From Apostichopus parvimensis (lineage: Eukaryota; Echinodermata; Holothuroidea; Aspidochirotida; Stichopodidae), in the NCBI GenBank assembly GCA_000934455.1, contig KN883398.1, forward strand, positions 78,071 to 108,601: a DNA stretch of 30,531 nt. Direction: 5' to 3'. Positions 27,069 to 30,531 of this stretch are shown one piece after another. Numbering within the stretch: position 1 is the first letter of the stretch; each line of letters starts with the position of its first letter. A program made the translations under genes and the position numbers. The notes under the pieces were generated by a model that saw only the letters and a list, made by a program, of their open reading frames with translations, did no database searches and was not told the origin of the DNA.

Positions 27069-28720
27069 CCGAAAATAATGTGTAAATTTCGGAAAGTAAA
27101 TTTACTCATGTAAATAAGTCATTCAATCCGTATGTATATTTGTGTGCAATTACCAGTCCAAAGCTAAAGAATAAAACGTATTCCTTGTTAAAGAATCTAT
27201 GTCAAAGATCAGAAATTGAAAAGTATATCTACCAATCACATCAGCTTCAATCTTTATTCGTGTTGTTATATTTGTTGTTCCCAAAAAGCTGTTGATGTGG
27301 GTAGGGTGTCAGTAAAAAACAGTCATCACTGACAACGTAAGGCACGATTGTTCAGTTCATTTAAAATTAAGATATTATAAAGCAAGCTTAGAAGAAAAAC
27401 CCAGCTCCAAATTGTATCTCTATCCTATTGCATGTGTAATTAATGGGTGAAATTAACTTAAACAATAAATGTAAGAAATTGAATTATTAAATTAATTAGT
27501 TCATCATGTTTCTGCTTCTTGAACATGTTCAGTACAGTCATGTTGTGCTCTGTATTGTATGTGTTTCCACAGGTGTGACTCTGTTAGTGTTAATTCTTAT
27601 AGGCAACACCAAAAGCAATTAAACCAAGATATACATTTTCATCAAGTTTTGACGTGTCGGATGACATATGATTATGTTAACTTCTTATAAGCCTGTATTT
27701 TTGGAATATTTTCACTGTTGTGTAACATGTTTGAATGCATTAAGTAATGCTAGCTGTGAAACTGGAACGACAGGGAGTCAAGACGCTTGGTGTACAGAAT
27801 ATTTTAAATGAAAATTTCTATACATTAACCATACTAGGAGCACAGTTTTGAAGTGCTGTTGCATCGGTGGGGACGGAAAGGGGTTGCTGATTTAACTTTC
27901 TGTTTTATTGTGTGGTAAAACTTCTGGCATATTTTAAGTATTCCATAATTTGTAAAGAACATACTACAAGAATCTAAGAATCTCGTTCGTAAGTTCCATT
28001 ATTTCACTATTAAATAGTATATGATGCAAATAATCGTACTTTTGTGAGCTACTAGAGTTAAAAAATCGACGCGATCAAGTGTTTTGTGGGAATTTAAGTT
28101 GTGTGAGTAGCAATTGTGAACTTGATCACTGATGTCTTCCCATTGATGCTAAAATAACTGATAACGCTAAAACAGTTAATGCTAAAACAATTGACATAAC
28201 CCATCGCTGGGGTCGATGGATAATTACTCTAGATGTATTTCAGGGTTGGGTCAATCTGCATATACATTGACAATAACCTATTTGCGTGGGATGGATAGTA
28301 GGTGAAAGATGACGTAAATACATTTTGACTCAAATATTGGTAGGTAGGGATCCAATCAATATACTGGGTCAAACTGTGTTCAAACTTATGAACAGTTCTG
28401 TTTTTACACTTTGTTTACAGTTCTTACAGGTCTTTTTAAATTGGGAAATTATCATCTTCAAAAAGATTAGAATATGTCAAAAGCGTTTCCACTGCCTCAA
28501 TGCATCTGCATCGATGAAAGTGCTAAATACATTTTTGCGAGGTTCGGTGTCGAAGGTAAATGACACTTTATTGAGGCAAAAACCAGCAACAGGATCAGGT
28601 TCATATAGATTAGAGGTGTTTCCTCAACATTTGTCTTCTGTTAAAAGAACATACATTATAACATATTGCAACACACTGAGAACACAGCATTATTTTAGCC
28701 AGATGTTGTCATAGCATAAT
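27069..28720. other. AT-rich stretch with weak exon-like pieces
   Basis: No supported gene. A frame at 28325-28714 (129 codons) is open but has no recognisable domain. Within it, TTTGTTTACAG (acceptor, ending about 28419) and TCGAAG|GTAAAT (donor after 28554) could bound a small exon. A three-unit GCTAAAA-A-TTGA motif lies at 28147-28194. Confidence 0.35.
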
Positions 28721-28721
28721 T

Positions 28722-28862
28722 GGATCCACGATATACTATACAGGATCCACTATAGGGCAGCCACTGTAACAAACCCACTGTGCACGATCCGCTATGACGA
28801 TCCACAATACCTGATACACTATGCACTATCCATTTTAAACCATCCAAAATACACGATGAACA
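28722..28862. repeat. Degenerate 14-bp minisatellite, first block
   Basis: Repeats of a unit like GATCCACTATACAG, including CACGATCCGCTATGA and GATCCACAATACCT, strongly degenerate. Same family as the larger block at 29305-29670. Confidence 0.75.
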
Positions 28863-29124
28863 GGAGCTCCCTTGGACATACCCACCAGGGCTTTAATATA
28901 CATACATACATTCCAACAATATTTCACAATAGCTTCTCTTCTGACATGTATTGTGTAACATTATCAAGTGGATGTAAATCCAAAAGGTCTTTAAACTGAA
29001 CCCCTACTTATGCAACCTCCATCCTCACTTTTTTAATTCTTGAAAAGGCTACCGTCAATATGGGACTTATAAAATATTACTTTTGCATAGCATGCAAGTG
29101 GTACCATATGGGATATCTTTACTT

Positions 29125-29299
29125 TTACACCCAGCAGACCAAGTACTGTTCTAGTAAATGATTGTTACACCCAGCAAACCGGTGCTGTTCTAAGATATGA
29201 CTGGTACACCCAGCAAGCAAGGTGCTGTTTAAAGACATGAATGTTACATCCAGCAAGTCAAGTTATGTTCTAGTAAATGACTGTTACATCCAGCAAGAC
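29125..29299. repeat. 40-bp tandem array, five starts
   Basis: The string TTACACCCAGCA or TTACATCCAGCA starts near 29125, 29165, 29204, 29244 and 29284. Spacing is therefore 39-40 bases. Each unit also carries TG(C/A)TGTTCTA-(G/A)-A-ATGA. Units are about 75-85% alike. No coding or structural role is evident. Confidence 0.9.
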
Positions 29300-29304
29300 A
29301 CTAT

Positions 29305-29670
29305 GCTGGATCCGAAATACACGATCGACTATGCTGGATCTACTTGACAGGATCATAATACAAGATCACAATGCTGTATCCACAACGCATGATCCAGTCT
29401 ACATGTTCGATTATACGGGATCTACTTTGCAGGATCAATATATACGATCCAATATGATGGATCCAGTATACATGATCCTATTTAAATGAACCATTATACA
29501 CAATCCACTATACATGATTCAATGTGTCGATCCACTATGCATAATCCAGTATACATGATCCAATATACAAGATCCAATGTGAGCGATACACAATATATAA
29601 TTTACTATATAGGATGAACTATACACGATCCACCATACGTGACTCACTATGCACGATCCAATCTACAACT
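29305..29670. repeat. Degenerate 14-bp minisatellite, second block
   Basis: About 25 tandem units close to GATCCACTATACAT or GATCCAATATACAA, with a period near 14 bases. Each unit has a GATC core, and some have the GGATCC palindrome. A 70-codon open frame across part of it is a by-product of the repeat. Confidence 0.85.
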
Positions 29671-29805
29671 AGCGCAAGGTATTGAGGTATAACCTAGTAA
29701 TGTTAAATTGTCATATTTTAGTCTTTATAAGTGACATTATCTGCCATTAGATAATTTATTCCAATGAAAATCATTTCAAACACGTATAATTGAATAAATT
29801 CAAAA

Positions 29806-30030
29806 TTGTACCTTTCTGATGCAAATTTGATTCCACATCAACGTATATGGAGACAGTTTCAAGTCGACAAATCTAAAAACCATGTTTGGGCTTCAAACAC
29901 TTTTTGTGCTTTAAAGGAATCAATAGGGACGTTTGGATTGGCAATTTCGTTACTTCCACAGCTCAAGAAGAAATCAGCTAAATCACTGATAGAGGTTTAC
30001 TCTTTGAGTGATGTTTTTAAACTACACTAA
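29806..30030 (+). CDS. Unassigned open frame, 74 codons, possible terminal exon or remnant
   Basis: The frame encodes IWRQFQVDKSKNHVWASNTF, then CALKESIGTFGLAISLLPQL, then KKKSAKSLIEVYSLSDVFKL. The composition looks protein-like for such AT-rich DNA. I recognise no family, see no convincing acceptor at its start, and cannot link it to the Ig gene. It could be a decayed exon or chance. Confidence 0.2.
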   Translation: MYLSDANLIPHQRIWRQFQVDKSKNHVWASNTFCALKESIGTFGLAISLLPQLKKKSAKSLIEVYSLSDVFKLH

Positions 30031-30531
30031 ACCTTCTCAACATCAACACCTTATTTACTGCGTTCGTACACAGCGGCTCATAACCAATCGCAAACGCACT
30101 TTCATTTTGGGCAAATACCTGTTTTAAACCTTAATGTTAATGTTGATGATGTGTTCATTGGTATGAAAATGAACTTCTCTTTGGTTTCAGAGTGCAATGT
30201 TTTGAGGGAACTCTATAATGGATGGATATTACTCTTGCCTAGTTGACAAATTGTTATTTCTTTGAAATTTTTCATCGTTTGTTTACCTTATTATAAGTTA
30301 CGTGAGGACTTTTATGATGATCTTGATATGCCCAGAACTGGCCTAGAAAAATAGAGATTACCGAAAAAAAGAAACTTACCTTCAGTTATGAAAGCTTTCA
30401 GAATATCCTTTGATGAGAGTTATTAGACACTGGGTAAATGTGATGTTCTCTTCAATGTCATCGATCCACTGACATGAGAAGATCCCGGTATTGTAAGCTA
30501 TAACGATTTAGTGTTTGTGAAATATCAAAAT
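30031..30531. other. AT-rich end of window, no gene seen
   Basis: No open frame, repeat or RNA gene is supported in these 500 bases. Confidence 0.5.

Noticed and set aside
28325-28714. 129-codon + strand open frame as a gene
   Set aside because: It has no domain or signal, and AT-rich DNA gives such frames by chance. Only a small exon inside it remains possible.
29277-29489. 70-codon + strand open frame
   Set aside because: It is produced by the 14-bp and 40-bp tandem repeats and has no independent protein character.

Overview
This is an intron-containing, AT-rich animal nuclear DNA window with one assembly gap (N run, 10869-11128). Most of it is non-coding or transposon-derived. The mix of a Tx1-clade LINE, a Penelope-type motif, several DIRS-type tyrosine-recombinase retroelements, and an immunoglobulin-domain gene with phase-1 introns fits a marine invertebrate. 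An echinoderm such as a sea cucumber, or another invertebrate deuterostome, is my guess, but nothing here fixes the taxon. I see no bacterial features, CRISPR array, tRNA or rRNA.

Region 1 (about 0.5-3.6 kb, + strand) holds the only convincing host gene. It has a signal peptide plus first Ig-like domain (550-877), a second Ig-like domain exon (1403-1726), and an exon encoding a transmembrane helix (from 3481). All splice junctions are phase 1. It looks like a small single-pass Ig-superfamily surface protein whose cytoplasmic tail is not identified here.

Region 2 (about 3.6-7.5 kb) is a dead Tx1-clade LINE. Its ORF1, endonuclease and reverse transcriptase lie on the - strand, while the zinc-binding C-terminus and 3' UTR lie on the + strand. 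That is the layout expected from 5' inversion (twin priming). It begins directly after the transmembrane exon.

Region 3 (about 7.5-15.1 kb) is AT-rich and gene-poor. It holds a Penelope/hammerhead-like motif, a diverged direct duplication of about 2 kb (10.63-11.54 versus 12.79-13.50 kb) with a repeat inserted in the left copy, and small tandem repeats.

Region 4 (about 15.2-27.07 kb) is a GC-richer patchwork of broken DIRS-type retroelements. There is a + strand gag/RT piece (A, 16.5-18.06 kb), a - strand gag-end/RT/RNase H/recombinase piece (B, 18.06-20.86 kb), a + strand recombinase piece (C, 20.8-21.15 kb), a - strand piece (D, 21.17-21.77 kb), and a longer - strand copy running from gag to RNase H (E, 23.34-26.4 kb). 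All carry stops, frameshifts or deletions, so none looks active.

Region 5 (27.07-30.53 kb) is AT-rich. It has a five-unit 40-bp tandem array beside a degenerate 14-bp minisatellite, plus a few short open frames that I cannot assign.

The genes do not form a pathway: one host gene lies beside a retroelement graveyard. I did not find a convincing new biological system. The best leads are the Ig gene next to the inverted LINE, the hammerhead-like motif, a 229-bp insertion shared by two DIRS copies, and the tandem arrays.
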